Source of the DNA: Porphyrobacter sp. TH134
Lineage (GTDB): Bacteria; Pseudomonadota; Alphaproteobacteria; Sphingomonadales; Sphingomonadaceae
Reading direction: 5' to 3'
Length of the DNA stretch: 64,000 nucleotides
Assembly: GCF_002855495.1 (NCBI RefSeq)
Contig: NZ_PKRO01000005.1
Coordinates: 80,046 to 144,045 of the forward strand
The position numbers and the translations under genes are program-made. Below, piece by piece: positions 1-9,412 of the stretch. Numbering within the stretch: the stretch's first letter is position 1; the number at the start of each line of letters is the position of its first letter. The notes beneath the pieces are model-generated. The model had not been told where the DNA came from, ran no database searches, and was given only the letters and a program-made list of their open reading frames with translations.

Positions 1-1177
1 TGTCCTTGTCGCCGCGCCCGCACAGATTCATCAGTACGATGCTGTCCTTGGGCATGGTCGGCGCGACCTTAGCCACGGCGGCGATGGCGTGTGAAGGCTC
101 CAGCGCGGGAATGATCCCCTCGGAGCGGCAGAGCAGCTGGAAGCCTTCCAGCGCCTCGTCATCGGTGACGGCGGTGTAATCGACGCGGCCTGATTCCTTC
201 AGCCACGCGTGCTCCGGCCCGATGCCGGGGTAATCGAGGCCCGCGCTGATCGAATGGCCCTCGGTGATTTGGCCGTCCTCGTCCTGTAACAGATAGGTGC
301 GGTTGCCGTGGAGCACGCCGGGGGTGCCGCCAAGCAGGCTTGCAGCGTGCTCGTCGCCATCCAGACCATGCCCCGCCGCTTCGACGCCGAGCATCTTGAC
401 GCTCGGATCATCGAGGAACGGATGGAACAGCCCCAGCGCGTTCGACCCGCCGCCGATGCAGGCGACCAGCAGATCGGGCAGGCGGCCCGTGCGGCTGAGC
501 ATCTGCGCGCGGGCTTCCTTGCCGATCACGCTCTGGAAGTTGCGCACCATCTCAGGATAGGGGTGCGGCCCGGCCGCGGTGCCGATGATGTAGAAAGTGT
601 CGTGGACATTGGCGACCCAGTCGCGCAGGCCCTCGTTCATCGCGTCCTTCAGCGTCGCGCCGCCGCTGGTGACGGGGATGACCTCGGCGCCCAGCAGCTT
701 CATGCGGAAGACGTTGGGTGCCTGCCGCTTCACGTCCTCGGCGCCCATGTAGATCACGCAAGGCAGGCCGAAACGCGCGCAGACTGTGGCGGTCGCGACC
801 CCGTGCTGGCCCGCGCCGGTTTCGGCGATGATGCGGGTCTTGCCCATGCGCATCGCGAGCAGGATCTGGCCGATGCAATTGTTGATCTTGTGCGCGCCAG
901 TGTGATTGAGTTCGTCGCGTTTGAACCACACCTGCGCGCCGCCAAGCTCTTCCGTGATGCGCGGGGCGAAATAGAGCGGGCTGGGACGGCCGACGTAATG
1001 CTCCAACAGGTCGTCGAATTCCGCCTGGAATGCCGGATCGGCCTGCGCCTTGCGGTATTCGCGCTCAAGATCGAGCACCAGCGGCATCAGCGTTTCAGCG
1101 ACATAGCGCCCGCCAAACTGGCCGAAATGGCCGCGATCATCGGGCTGGGTGCGGAAGGAGTTGAGGTGCGTGTTCAT
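1..1177 (-). CDS. trpB: Tryptophan synthase beta chain (3' end outside window)
   Basis: TrpB condenses indole, made by the alpha subunit, with L-serine to give L-tryptophan, using PLP in the cytoplasm. About 392 codons are visible, so only a few C-terminal residues are cut off by the left edge. The start ATG overlaps the trpF stop (ATGA), indicating translational coupling. The PLP lysine lies in HTGAHKINN (about residue 97), and the phosphate-binding glycine loop CIGGGSNA follows later. TrpA is expected just beyond the window. The reading frame is intact; the identification is secure. Confidence 0.96.
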   Translation of the reverse strand, partial: MNTHLNSFRTQPDDRGHFGQFGGRYVAETLMPLVLDLEREYRKAQADPAFQAEFDDLLEHYVGRPSPLYFAPRITEELGGAQVWFKRDELNHTGAHKINNCIGQILLAMRMGKTRIIAETGAGQHGVATATVCARFGLPCVIYMGAEDVKRQAPNVFRMKLLGAEVIPVTSGGATLKDAMNEGLRDWVANVHDTFYIIGTAAGPHPYPEMVRNFQSVIGKEARAQMLSRTGRLPDLLVACIGGGSNALGLFHPFLDDPSVKMLGVEAAGHGLDGDEHAASLLGGTPGVLHGNRTYLLQDEDGQITEGHSISAGLDYPGIGPEHAWLKESGRVDYTAVTDDEALEGFQLLCRSEGIIPALEPSHAIAAVAKVAPTMPKDSIVLMNLCGRGDKD

Positions 1178-1806
1178 AGCCTTGCCGCTTTGCAGAAGGC
1201 GGCGATTTTGTCCACGTCCTTGATCCCCGGTGCGCTTTCAACGCCCGAGGACGTGTCAACCAGCGGCGCGCCGGTCAGCCTGATCGCCTCGGCGACATTG
1301 GCAGAGGTTAGACCGCCCGCGAGGCCCCAGGGGGTTGGCGCCTTGTAAGCCTTCAGCAAATCCCAATCAAAGCGCGTACCATTGCCGCCGGGCAACCCGC
1401 TGGCGGGGGCATCGAACAGCAGGCGGTCTGCCGCGCCATGGAAACGGGCGGCGTCCGCGAGCGAATCTGCGCCCCGCACGCCCAGCGCCCGCCATGCTGC
1501 GATCCGGGCTGCGGCGCGGAAGCGGGCAAGGGTTTCGGGCGTTTCGGCCCCGTGGAATTGCACCACATCGGGCCGCACTTCACGCACTGCCTCGGCGAGC
1601 ATCGCGGGCGAAAGGTTGACCACCAGCAGCACGACCTTGACTTGCGGCGGCACCAGGCCGCGCAGCCGCGCCGCCTCGGCCAGTGACAAGTGGCGCGGGC
1701 TCTTCTCGAAATGGACGAGGCCGATATAATCCGCCCCCGCCTGCACCGCGGCGGCGAGGGTTTCAGGGGTGGAAAGCCCGCAGATTTTGACAAGAGCGCT
1801 CGGCAT
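1174..1806 (-). CDS. trpF: Phosphoribosylanthranilate isomerase
   Basis: TrpF performs the Amadori rearrangement of phosphoribosylanthranilate to CdRP in tryptophan synthesis. The 210-residue product has the normal size of a single-domain (beta/alpha)8 TrpF. It opens with the VKICGL motif carrying the catalytic cysteine and ends with the phosphate-binding GGLTSANV and DTSSGVE segments. It lies 9 bp after a GNAT gene and overlaps trpB by 4 bp, in a run read lapA-pyrF-ble-GNAT-trpF-trpB. The nearness of trpF to a Ble-like gene is discussed in the findings. Confidence 0.95.
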   Translation of the reverse strand: MPSALVKICGLSTPETLAAAVQAGADYIGLVHFEKSPRHLSLAEAARLRGLVPPQVKVVLLVVNLSPAMLAEAVREVRPDVVQFHGAETPETLARFRAAARIAAWRALGVRGADSLADAARFHGAADRLLFDAPASGLPGGNGTRFDWDLLKAYKAPTPWGLAGGLTSANVAEAIRLTGAPLVDTSSGVESAPGIKDVDKIAAFCKAARL

Positions 1807-1815
1807 CGCGCGCCC

Positions 1816-2325
1816 TTACGCCGGGCCGAGCGGCTTTTCCAGCACCACGAAGGTCACCGGCGGATCGCGCGGGACGGGGAAGGGGCGGGTCTCACCGGTG
1901 CGGAGGTATCCGCGCCGTTCGTACCACGCGATCAGACTGTCACGGCTGTCGATCACCGTCATCTCCATCGCCGCCATCCCTTCGGTGCGGGCGAGGTCTT
2001 CGGCGGCGTCGAGCAGCTTGCGGCCAAGCCCGGAGGATTGCAACGTTGGCAGCACGCACAGCATCCCGAGATAGGCAAGGCTGGCGTCCTTGCGGGTCAC
2101 GGCAACGCAGCCGATCAGTCGCTCGCCGTCCCGCGCGGTCAGGATCGTCACCGCCGGATCAGCCAGCATCGCCTCCAGCTCGCCCGGCGCGATGCGTTCA
2201 TCATCGAGGATATCCGCCTCATGGTTCCACCCCTGCCGCGCCGAATCGCCGCGATAGGCGGCTTCGAGCAGGGCCTTGAGCGCAGGCGCGTCTGCGGGGG
2301 CGGTGGTGATGGTTATCTCGTTCAC
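1816..2325 (-). CDS. GNAT family N-acetyltransferase
   Basis: A 169-residue GNAT-fold protein that should transfer acetyl from acetyl-CoA to an unknown amine. It shows the central strand MEMTVIDSRDSLIAWYERRGY, preceded by the CoA-binding segment LQSSGLGRKLLDAAEDLA (R/Q-x-x-G-x-G/A type). I chose the GTG at 2325 (VNEITITT). The open frame continues 30 codons further upstream, but those codons are entirely inside an intergenic palindromic repeat, so the longer start is unlikely. It sits between the Ble-like gene and trpF on the same strand. The substrate cannot be deduced. Confidence 0.85.
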   Translation of the reverse strand: MNEITITTAPADAPALKALLEAAYRGDSARQGWNHEADILDDERIAPGELEAMLADPAVTILTARDGERLIGCVAVTRKDASLAYLGMLCVLPTLQSSGLGRKLLDAAEDLARTEGMAAMEMTVIDSRDSLIAWYERRGYLRTGETRPFPVPRDPPVTFVVLEKPLGPA

Positions 2326-2336
2326 AAGTCCATTTT

Positions 2337-2428
2337 CGTCATGCTGAACGCGTTTCAGCATCCATCGTGCCGGAACGAGCTGTTCGCGCGTAAGCAGAAA
2401 TGGACCCTGAAACAAGTTCAGGGTGACG
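2337..2428. repeat. Palindromic intergenic repeat, type A, copy 1
   Basis: An imperfect inverted repeat: the left arm begins CGTCATGCTGAA(C) and includes GTTTCAGCATCCATC, and the right arm reads TGGACCCTGAAACAAG then TTCAGGGTGACG. A second copy with near-identical arms and a different centre lies at 30331-30421. This copy ends 12 bp from the GTG start of the GNAT gene, so it occupies the leader of that gene. Such elements are short, presumably non-autonomous, and transcribed into stable hairpins. Confidence 0.85.
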
Positions 2429-2439
2429 AGGGGAAAGGT

Positions 2440-2802
2440 TCAGTCGTTCTGGATCAGGCGCAGCAAGGTGCCATCGGGGTCGATCAGATAGCCGATCGTC
2501 AGTCCGCTCGGATCCGGCGCGGCCGGGTGATAACGCGGGATGCCGACGCGTGCATCCGGGACGCTGCTGGCCTCTACCTGCCGCATCATCGCGTCCAGAT
2601 CATCGAGGCGGATGCAGCAGCTGAAGGATGACGTGTAAGGGTCAAGGTCAGGATAGGGAAAGAACTCCAGCGTCACATCCCCGCGCGAAAGGATCATCCA
2701 CCCGTCCGAGCGGAAGTCCTCGCGGAAGCCGAGCGCCGCATAGAATGCCGCCGATGCCGCGAAATTACGCGAGGGGAGGTTGGGGGTGGCTGTGTCCGCC
2801 AC
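2440..2802 (-). CDS. VOC-family protein resembling bleomycin-binding protein Ble-MBL
   Basis: A 120-residue vicinal-oxygen-chelate protein. It is very close, as remembered, to the Ble-MBL bleomycin-binding proteins encoded beside NDM genes: the shared stretches include ATPNLPSR near the N-terminus, LEFFPYPDLDP, CCIRLDDLDAM and the C-terminal DPDGTLLRLIQN. Members of that family dimerise and sequester bleomycin-type glycopeptides. The start is GTG at 2802, 8 bp after the pyrF stop. Whether this chromosomal protein binds bleomycin or a native ligand is unknown; the family assignment is firm, the resistance role is inferred. Confidence 0.88.
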   Translation of the reverse strand: MADTATPNLPSRNFAASAAFYAALGFREDFRSDGWMILSRGDVTLEFFPYPDLDPYTSSFSCCIRLDDLDAMMRQVEASSVPDARVGIPRYHPAAPDPSGLTIGYLIDPDGTLLRLIQND

Positions 2803-2810
2803 AAGAGCGC

Positions 2811-3485
2811 CTAAAGCGTCGCCTCAATCGCCCGCGCGGCGGCTGCCGGATCTTCGGCACGGCTGATGGGGCGGCCGATAACCAGGACGCTCGCACCGTT
2901 ATCGCGCGCCTGACGCGGCGTTACCACGCGCTTCTGATCGCCAGTGCCGCCGCCTGCCGGGCGCAGGCCGGGAACCACAAAATAGCCGTCCTTCCACGCC
3001 TTGCGCACCATGCCGACCTCCTGCCCGGAGCACACGATGCCATCCAATCCTGCCGCATGGGCCAGTTCGGCAAGGCGCATGACCTGCGTTTCGGCGCTGC
3101 CATAGACTCCGGTGGCGGTGAGATCGCCCGCGTCCATGCTGGTGAGCATGGTGACCGCCACGACCTTGCAGCCATCGGCGGCGGCCGCCTTGGCATCCTC
3201 CATCATCGCGCGTCCGCCGCTGGCGTGGACGGTCACGATGGCTGGCTCATAAACATGGATGGCCTGCATCGCCGAGGCGACGGTGTTGGGAATGTCGTGG
3301 AACTTCAGATCAAGGAAGATCGGCAGGCCCAGATGGGCGATTTCATGCACGCCGTGCGCGCCGTGGGCGCAGAAGAATTCCAGGCCGAGTTTCACACCGC
3401 CAATATGCGCGCGGACCTTGCTGACCAGCGCCTTGGCAGGTTCAAGGCTGGGCACATCAAGCGCGAGATAGACCGGATTGCTCAC
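2811..3485 (-). CDS. pyrF: Orotidine 5'-phosphate decarboxylase
   Basis: PyrF decarboxylates OMP to UMP, the last step of de novo pyrimidine synthesis. The 224-residue product has the group I catalytic motif DLKFHDIPNT (Lys-x-x-Asp), an N-terminal LALD strand and the C-terminal phosphate-gripper region VIGRPIS. The GTG start overlaps the lapA stop (GTGA), so the two are translationally coupled. The lapA-pyrF-trpF linkage is common in alphaproteobacteria; here two extra genes separate pyrF and trpF. Confidence 0.96.
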   Translation of the reverse strand: MSNPVYLALDVPSLEPAKALVSKVRAHIGGVKLGLEFFCAHGAHGVHEIAHLGLPIFLDLKFHDIPNTVASAMQAIHVYEPAIVTVHASGGRAMMEDAKAAAADGCKVVAVTMLTSMDAGDLTATGVYGSAETQVMRLAELAHAAGLDGIVCSGQEVGMVRKAWKDGYFVVPGLRPAGGGTGDQKRVVTPRQARDNGASVLVIGRPISRAEDPAAAARAIEATL

Positions 3486-3880
3486 TTGCCGCTGCCTCCA
3501 TCCATTCCGCCATCTGTCGGCCCCAGCGGATCGGCGGCTTCGCTTCCGCTTTTGCCGGACTTGTCCACAGGCTTTTCCCCTGCTGCCGGATCGGCGGTCA
3601 TCACGGGCCGCTCCGCCTCGCGTTCCCGCGAAAGCGCCGCGCTCTTAAGCGAGTTTTCCAGTGTCCGGATACGGCGGCTCATGCTCCAGATGACACTGCG
3701 GTGCAGCGCCCACATCGGCAAAAAGCCCGCCGCAAAGGCCGCCACTGCCAGCACCGGCACCTTGGTTTCCAACACCAGATTTTGCCAGAGCATCAGTTCG
3801 ACCGGCTGCCAGTTATAGATCGCAAAGATCAAGAAGCCGAAGGCCAAAAGAACCCAGAGAATAGTGCGCAGGATTTTCAC
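3482..3880 (-). CDS. lapA: LapA-domain inner-membrane protein (DUF1049)
   Basis: A 132-residue protein with two hydrophobic N-terminal helices (about residues 5-23 and 42-62), a basic RRIRTLENSL stretch resembling the start of a coiled coil, and a low-complexity, glycine- and proline-rich tail. This is the LapA/DUF1049 layout. In enterobacteria LapA assists the control of LPS synthesis, but its role in alphaproteobacteria is not established. GTG start at 3880 with GAGG upstream. It is the first gene of the pyrF-trp run. Confidence 0.85.
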   Translation of the reverse strand: MKILRTILWVLLAFGFLIFAIYNWQPVELMLWQNLVLETKVPVLAVAAFAAGFLPMWALHRSVIWSMSRRIRTLENSLKSAALSREREAERPVMTADPAAGEKPVDKSGKSGSEAADPLGPTDGGMDGGSGK

Positions 3881-3956
3881 CAGCAGTGCCTCGTTCGTTG
3901 CCCTGTTACGCTTGCGAACCTAAGCCAATCACGCCCCAAGTCCAGCGTCGCTGCGG

Positions 3957-5267
3957 TCAGCCAAACACCCGCGCGAAGATCGTGTCGACGTGCTTGAGGT
4001 GGTATCCGAGATCGAACAGCTGATCGAGCTGGTCTTCCGAAAGCCGCGCCGTCACATCGGCATCGGCTTTAAGCAGATCGAGCAGATTGAGCGCCCCGTC
4101 GGCCTCCCACACCTTCATCGCATTGCGTTGGACAAGGCGATAGGAATCATCGCGCGTCAGGCCGGCCTGCGTCAGCGCCAGCAACACCCGCTGCGAGTGG
4201 ATCAGCCCGCCCATGCGGTTCATGTTCTTGGCCATGCGTTCGGGATAGACCAACAGCTTGTCGACCACGCCCGTCAGCCGGGCGAGCGCGAAATCGAGGG
4301 TGATGGTCGCATCCGGCCCGATGAAGCGTTCAACCGAAGAATGCGAGATATCGCGTTCATGCCACAGCGCGACATTTTCCAGCGCCGGGGTGACAGCAGA
4401 CCGCACCAGCCGCGCAAGGCCGGTCAGGTTTTCCGTCAGGATCGGGTTGCGCTTGTGCGGCATCGCGCTCGATCCCTTCTGGCCGGGGGAGAAATACTCC
4501 TCAGCCTCCAGCACTTCGGTGCGTTGCAGGTGGCGGATTTCGGTGGCGAGGCGCTCAATGCTGCTGGCGATCACGCCGAGCGTGGCGAAATACATGGCGT
4601 GGCGATCGCGCGGGATGACCTGGGTGGAAACCGGCTCCACCGCCAGACCCAGCTGCTGGGCGACATAGTCTTCCACAGCCGGATCGACATTGGCAAAGGT
4701 GCCCACCGCGCCGCTGATCGCGCAGGTCGCGATTTCCGCCCGTGCTGCCACCAGCCGCGTGCGGCAGCGGTCAAATTCCGCATAGGCCTGCGCCAGCTTG
4801 AGGCCGAACGTCACCGGCTCGGCATGGATGCCGTGGCTGCGGCCAATCGTCGGGGTGTATTTGTGTTCTTCGGCGCGGGTCTTGATGGCGGTGAGCAGCG
4901 CATCCAGATCGGCGAGCAGAATGTCGCTCGCCTGCGCCAGCTGCACCGACAGCGTCGTGTCGAGCACGTCAGAGCTGGTCATGCCCTGATGCATGAAGCG
5001 CGCTTCCTCGCCCACTTGCTGCGCCACCCAGTCAAGAAAGGCGATCACATCATGCTTGGTGACGGCTTCGATCGCGTCGATGGCGGCAACATCGATGGCC
5101 GGGTTGGTCGCCCACCAGTCCCACAGCGCCTTCGCCGCCGACTGCGGCACTACGCCCAGATCAGCCAGTTTCTGCGTAGCGTGCGCCTCGATTTCAAACC
5201 AGATGCGATATTTCGCCTCCGGCTCCCACAGGGCGGTCATGGCGGGGCGGGCATAGCGGGGGACCAT
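3957..5267 (-). CDS. purB: Adenylosuccinate lyase
   Basis: PurB removes fumarate from SAICAR and from adenylosuccinate in purine synthesis. The 436 residues match the usual length. The fumarase-superfamily signature GSSAMPHKRNP, carrying the flexible catalytic loop, is present, as are the TSSDVLDT and GRSHGIHAEP segments that hold the catalytic histidine. It is monocistronic on the minus strand, with 76 bp to the lapA start and 84 bp to radC. Confidence 0.97.
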   Translation of the reverse strand: MVPRYARPAMTALWEPEAKYRIWFEIEAHATQKLADLGVVPQSAAKALWDWWATNPAIDVAAIDAIEAVTKHDVIAFLDWVAQQVGEEARFMHQGMTSSDVLDTTLSVQLAQASDILLADLDALLTAIKTRAEEHKYTPTIGRSHGIHAEPVTFGLKLAQAYAEFDRCRTRLVAARAEIATCAISGAVGTFANVDPAVEDYVAQQLGLAVEPVSTQVIPRDRHAMYFATLGVIASSIERLATEIRHLQRTEVLEAEEYFSPGQKGSSAMPHKRNPILTENLTGLARLVRSAVTPALENVALWHERDISHSSVERFIGPDATITLDFALARLTGVVDKLLVYPERMAKNMNRMGGLIHSQRVLLALTQAGLTRDDSYRLVQRNAMKVWEADGALNLLDLLKADADVTARLSEDQLDQLFDLGYHLKHVDTIFARVFG

Positions 5268-5351
5268 CGGGCGGCTCCAGCGAGAGTGTGGGGGAATGAA
5301 GGGTCAATATGCGGCGCGGGCTAGGCGGCGCGGGCGCGGATGGCAAGAGTG

Positions 5352-6086
5352 CTAGATAAGTCCCTTGGCGCGCAGCGATGTATGACCCTCGCGTCCGATG
5401 ATGACATGATCGTGGACGGTCACCCCCATGTGGCGGCCTGCTTCGGCGATGCGCTGCGTAATCTGGATGTCGGCGCGGCTGGGTTCGGGCGAGCCTGAGG
5501 GGTGGTTGTGGACAAGGATCATGGCGCTGGCGCCCACGTCCATCGCCCGGCGGATCACCTCGCGCGGGTGGATCGCGGCTTCATCTATCGAACCGTCGCC
5601 GACGTGATGATCGTCGATCAGCCGGTTCTTGGTATCAAGGTACAGCACCCGCACGCGCTCCACCGTCAGGTGCGCCATATCCGTGGTGAGGTAGTCGATC
5701 AGCGCCTGCCAGCTGCCCAGTACGGGCTTGCCGATGATCTCGGCCCGCGCCATTCTGCGGGCGGCGAGGGCGACCGCCTTTAATGACGCAGCGCTGTTTT
5801 CGCCCACGCCCTTGACCCGCTGCAAGGCCTTGGGATCGGCATTGAGCACGCCTGCAAGGCTGCCGAACTGGGCCAGCAGCGCTTTGGCAATCGGCTTGGT
5901 ATTGCCGCGCGGGATCGCGGCGAACAGGAGATATTCCAGCACCTCGTAATCGGCCAGCGCTTCGGCCCCGCCGGTCAGCAGCCGCTGGCGCAGGCGCGCA
6001 CGGTGCCCGTCGCCCGCTGCTTTGCCCGCGTCGAAATCGGGCACGGCTCCATCGAGAAAATCGAAACTGTCTTCAGCTTCCGGCAA
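5352..6086 (-). CDS. radC: RadC family JAB-domain protein
   Basis: A RadC/YicR homologue with an N-terminal helix-hairpin-helix region (LQRVKGVGENSAASL) and a C-terminal JAB/MPN-like metal-binding domain with the motif HNHPSGSPEPSRAD. The family is widespread, but its biochemical role is unresolved and a DNA repair function is doubtful. I prefer the TTG at 6086, giving 244 residues, because a GGAGGG lies 5 bp upstream. A TTG at 6149 would add 21 residues, has no ribosome-binding site and would lie 12 bp from the divergent ydbH start. Confidence 0.9.
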   Translation of the reverse strand: MPEAEDSFDFLDGAVPDFDAGKAAGDGHRARLRQRLLTGGAEALADYEVLEYLLFAAIPRGNTKPIAKALLAQFGSLAGVLNADPKALQRVKGVGENSAASLKAVALAARRMARAEIIGKPVLGSWQALIDYLTTDMAHLTVERVRVLYLDTKNRLIDDHHVGDGSIDEAAIHPREVIRRAMDVGASAMILVHNHPSGSPEPSRADIQITQRIAEAGRHMGVTVHDHVIIGREGHTSLRAKGLI

Positions 6087-6161
6087 TGCGACCCTCCGGA
6101 GAAGCGGTGCTTCTGTTGCCTCATTGCCTTTGGACGATGATGCGCGCAAGGGGCAGGAACA

Positions 6162-9100
6162 ATGCCGGTGCCGGACGAGCAGGATAGACTAGGGCCGCAG
6201 CAGGGCCGCAAGCGGCAGCTTTGGCCGCGGCGCTGGCGCACCCGTATCGCGCTCGGGCTGAGCGCGGCTGCGCTGCTGGGTGGTTCGGTCGCATGGGTCA
6301 GCCGTGAGCGAATCGCGGGTGATGTGATTGACGGCTACCTTGCCGAAGCGGGCGTCGCGGCCACTTACGATATTTCCGCGCTGACGCCCCAGGTGCAGGT
6401 CATCGAAAATCTCGTCATCGGCGATCCTGCGCGGCCTGATCTGACGGTCAGGCGCATCGTGATCGAAATGGGTGTGGGCTGGGCGGGGCCTGAAGTGCGC
6501 CGCATCGAGGTGGAAGGCGCAAGGCTGTTTGCAGCTGTTCGCGGCGGCACCTTCAGCCTAGGCGCACTGGATCCGCTGGTTTTCACCGGTTCTGACGAGC
6601 CGCCCGCGCTGCCTGCGCTCAACGTGGCGCTGCGTGATGCGCGTGCGCTGATTATCACCGATTATGGGCGGGTGGGCGTCAAGCTCGACGGGGCCGGGCG
6701 CTTGGATGATGGCTTTGCCGGAACGCTGGCGGCCACGGCGCCCGGCATCGGGACACCGGGCTGCCGCGCTGACACGGCGACCCTTTACGGCCAGCTGACC
6801 AGCCGGAACGGCGCGCCGGAATTGGCCGGTCCGCTGCGGCTGACCGATCTTGTCTGCGGCACAGCGCGCCTTGCCCGGGCCGACATTGGCACGCAGATCA
6901 GTGTGGCGCCCGATTTTGCCGCCGCCGATGCCGATGTCAGGCTGGCAGGCGAGCGCGCCAGCTTTGCCAACCTGTCAGGCGCCGCAGTATCGGGGACTGC
7001 CCGGATCGGCTGGTCGCCGGGCCGCCTTGCGCTGAACCATGACCTTACCGTGGCCGATGTTGCCGTGCCGCAGGCCCGGTTTGCCAGGCTCACTGCCGAA
7101 GGCAGCTGGAGCGGTGCGGCCGATGTCAGCAGCGGCCAGTGGGACGGCACCCTGCGCGCCGCCGGATTGGCCCCCGCGGCCGGTTTCACCGCCAGCCTTG
7201 GCACAGGCGTCCGCGGGCTGGAGGGCACGCTGCTCGCCCCGCTGCTGAGCAAGGCGCGCATCAGCTTTGATCGCGCCTTGATGGGCGCCAGCCTGCGCGC
7301 CGATGCGACTGTGCGCCACAAGGGCAGCGCAGCTTCGCTCAACATGCCCGAAGCCAGCCTTGCCACCCGCTCTGGCACACGGGTGTTGGCGCTGTCGCGG
7401 ATCAGTGCCCGGTTCAGCGATGCAGGGCTTGCGGGGCTTGGCGGCAATCTGCTGGCGGGCGGGGCGGGCTTGCCCAGCATCAACGGGCGGATCGAACAGG
7501 CTGCGGGCGGCGGCTGGACGCTGCGAGCTGCCATGGCGGATTATGCGGCGGGCGCCAACCGGCTGGCGATCCCGCGTCTGGTCTTGCGCGGTTTGCCGAC
7601 AGGCGCTTTTGCCTTTGACGGGCTTGTCACTGCCAGCGGCGATCTGCCCGGCGGCAATGTGAGTGATCTTACCGTGCCGCTGGAGGGCACGTGGTCGCAG
7701 ACGCGCGGCCTTGCCGCGGGTACCCGCTGCACGGCGATCGGCTTTGCCAAACTGGCGCTATCAGGCCTGGCGCTGGAGGGGCGCTCGGTCAATCTGTGCC
7801 CGGACGGGCAAGCCCCCCTCCTGGCCTATCGCGACAATCTGACGTTTGCCGCGCGCACCGGGCCGCTCGATCTGACGGGCCGAATCGGTGAGAACCCGGC
7901 CCAACTATCAGCCAGCAGTGTGGTGCTGCGCTACCCGCAGCCCTTTGCGATCCAGAACCTCGCCGCGCGGATCGGCAGCGGCAGCAGCGAAGTGCGCCTT
8001 GCCGCAGCCAACCTCACCGGGACGCTGGGCGGCGCGGTGGCAGGCGCGTTTGCGGGCGGTTCGGCGCGATTGGCAGCGGTTCCGCTCGATCTTGATGGCG
8101 TGACCGGTAGCTGGGCCTTTACCGATGGCGCCCTGCGGCTCGATGGCGGCACGTTCGTTCTGTCAGACCGTCCGGCACAAGGCACGGCGCGGTTCGTCCC
8201 GCTCGTCGCGCAAGGTGCCAGTTTGATACTGGCCGACAACCGGATCACAGCCGACGCCACGCTGCGTCATCAGCCATCGGGCCGCGCGGTCGCTGCGGTC
8301 ACGATCAGGCACGATCTCGATACCGCCGCAGGGTCTGCCCGGCTGAGCGTACCCGGACTGCTCTTCGACAAGGCGTTGCAGCCCGATGAACTGACCCCGC
8401 TGGCCAAGGGCGTCATCGCCTTTGCCGATGGCACTATCACGGGGGAAGGGCGCGTGGACTGGCGCGGCGACAGCGTCACCAGTGGCGGCACCTTCGGTTC
8501 TGACCGTTTTGATTTTGCCGCCGCTTTTGGCCCGGTGCGCGGGCTTGCCGGCAAGGTGGTCTTTACCGATCTCATCAATCTGACCACTGCGCCCGATCAG
8601 ACGCTCAACATCGCTGCGATCAATCCCGGGGTCGAGGTCTTGGCGGGCACGGTAAGGTTTGACCTGAAGGATGCGGTGCGCCTCAGCCTGAAGGACGCGC
8701 GTTTCCCGTTTATGGGCGGAACGCTGGTGATGCGCCCGCTGGTAATGGATTTCAGCCAGCCCGAAGAACGCCGCTACATCTTTGATATCAACGGGCTGGA
8801 TGCCGCGCAGTTCGTCGCCCAGATGGAATTGACCAACCTCAGCGCCACCGGGGTGTTTGATGGCACCGTGCCGATCGTTTTCGATGCCAGCGGGCGCGGG
8901 CGGATTGCAGGCGGCGTCCTGACCGCGCGCGAAGGCGGCGGCAATGTCGCCTATATCGGCGAGCTGACTTACGAAGATCTGGGCACGATGGGCAACTATG
9001 CCTTCGAAGCGCTACGCTCGCTCGATTACCGCCAGATGCGTGTGGGGCTGGGCGGGCAGCTGGATGGCGAGATCATCACCAGCTTCGATTTTGACGGGGT

Positions 9101-9341
9101 GCGGCAGGGCGCCGGCACCAGTCAGAACTTCGTCACCCGGCGGCTGGCCAAACTGCCGATCCGCTTCAAGGTGAATGTCCGGTCCGAAAACTTTTTCGAA
9201 CTGGCAACCATGGTGCGATCCTTTTGGAACGCCGACTTTATCCGCAACCCGCAGGACGTGGGGCTGTTCCGCCAAGAGAACGGCCGTCTGGTGCCGGGCG
9301 GCAAACCTGTTCAACCTTCCGAAAGCGACGATCAGCCATGA
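6162..9341 (+). CDS. ydbH: YdbH-family AsmA-like intermembrane lipid transport protein
   Basis: A 1059-residue protein with one N-terminal membrane helix (about residues 24-44, ALGLSAAALLGGSVAW) and a very long beta-rich repetitive body. The C-terminus carries the YdbH signature region (DFSQPEERRYIFDINGLD and NFFELATMVRSFWN). YdbH belongs to the AsmA-like bridge proteins thought to move phospholipid between inner and outer membranes. The assignment is supported by the next two genes, which match ynbE and ydbL as in enterobacteria. SD-like AGGGGCAGGAAC precedes the ATG; its end overlaps the open frame of ynbE. Confidence 0.88.
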   Translation: MPVPDEQDRLGPQQGRKRQLWPRRWRTRIALGLSAAALLGGSVAWVSRERIAGDVIDGYLAEAGVAATYDISALTPQVQVIENLVIGDPARPDLTVRRIVIEMGVGWAGPEVRRIEVEGARLFAAVRGGTFSLGALDPLVFTGSDEPPALPALNVALRDARALIITDYGRVGVKLDGAGRLDDGFAGTLAATAPGIGTPGCRADTATLYGQLTSRNGAPELAGPLRLTDLVCGTARLARADIGTQISVAPDFAAADADVRLAGERASFANLSGAAVSGTARIGWSPGRLALNHDLTVADVAVPQARFARLTAEGSWSGAADVSSGQWDGTLRAAGLAPAAGFTASLGTGVRGLEGTLLAPLLSKARISFDRALMGASLRADATVRHKGSAASLNMPEASLATRSGTRVLALSRISARFSDAGLAGLGGNLLAGGAGLPSINGRIEQAAGGGWTLRAAMADYAAGANRLAIPRLVLRGLPTGAFAFDGLVTASGDLPGGNVSDLTVPLEGTWSQTRGLAAGTRCTAIGFAKLALSGLALEGRSVNLCPDGQAPLLAYRDNLTFAARTGPLDLTGRIGENPAQLSASSVVLRYPQPFAIQNLAARIGSGSSEVRLAAANLTGTLGGAVAGAFAGGSARLAAVPLDLDGVTGSWAFTDGALRLDGGTFVLSDRPAQGTARFVPLVAQGASLILADNRITADATLRHQPSGRAVAAVTIRHDLDTAAGSARLSVPGLLFDKALQPDELTPLAKGVIAFADGTITGEGRVDWRGDSVTSGGTFGSDRFDFAAAFGPVRGLAGKVVFTDLINLTTAPDQTLNIAAINPGVEVLAGTVRFDLKDAVRLSLKDARFPFMGGTLVMRPLVMDFSQPEERRYIFDINGLDAAQFVAQMELTNLSATGVFDGTVPIVFDASGRGRIAGGVLTAREGGGNVAYIGELTYEDLGTMGNYAFEALRSLDYRQMRVGLGGQLDGEIITSFDFDGVRQGAGTSQNFVTRRLAKLPIRFKVNVRSENFFELATMVRSFWNADFIRNPQDVGLFRQENGRLVPGGKPVQPSESDDQP

Positions 9342-9412
9342 CGCACCAGAAATTGACCGCGCTGCAGCGCGCTGCCACATCCGGTCAGGATAACGGGGAA
9401 AGGGCAGCACCG

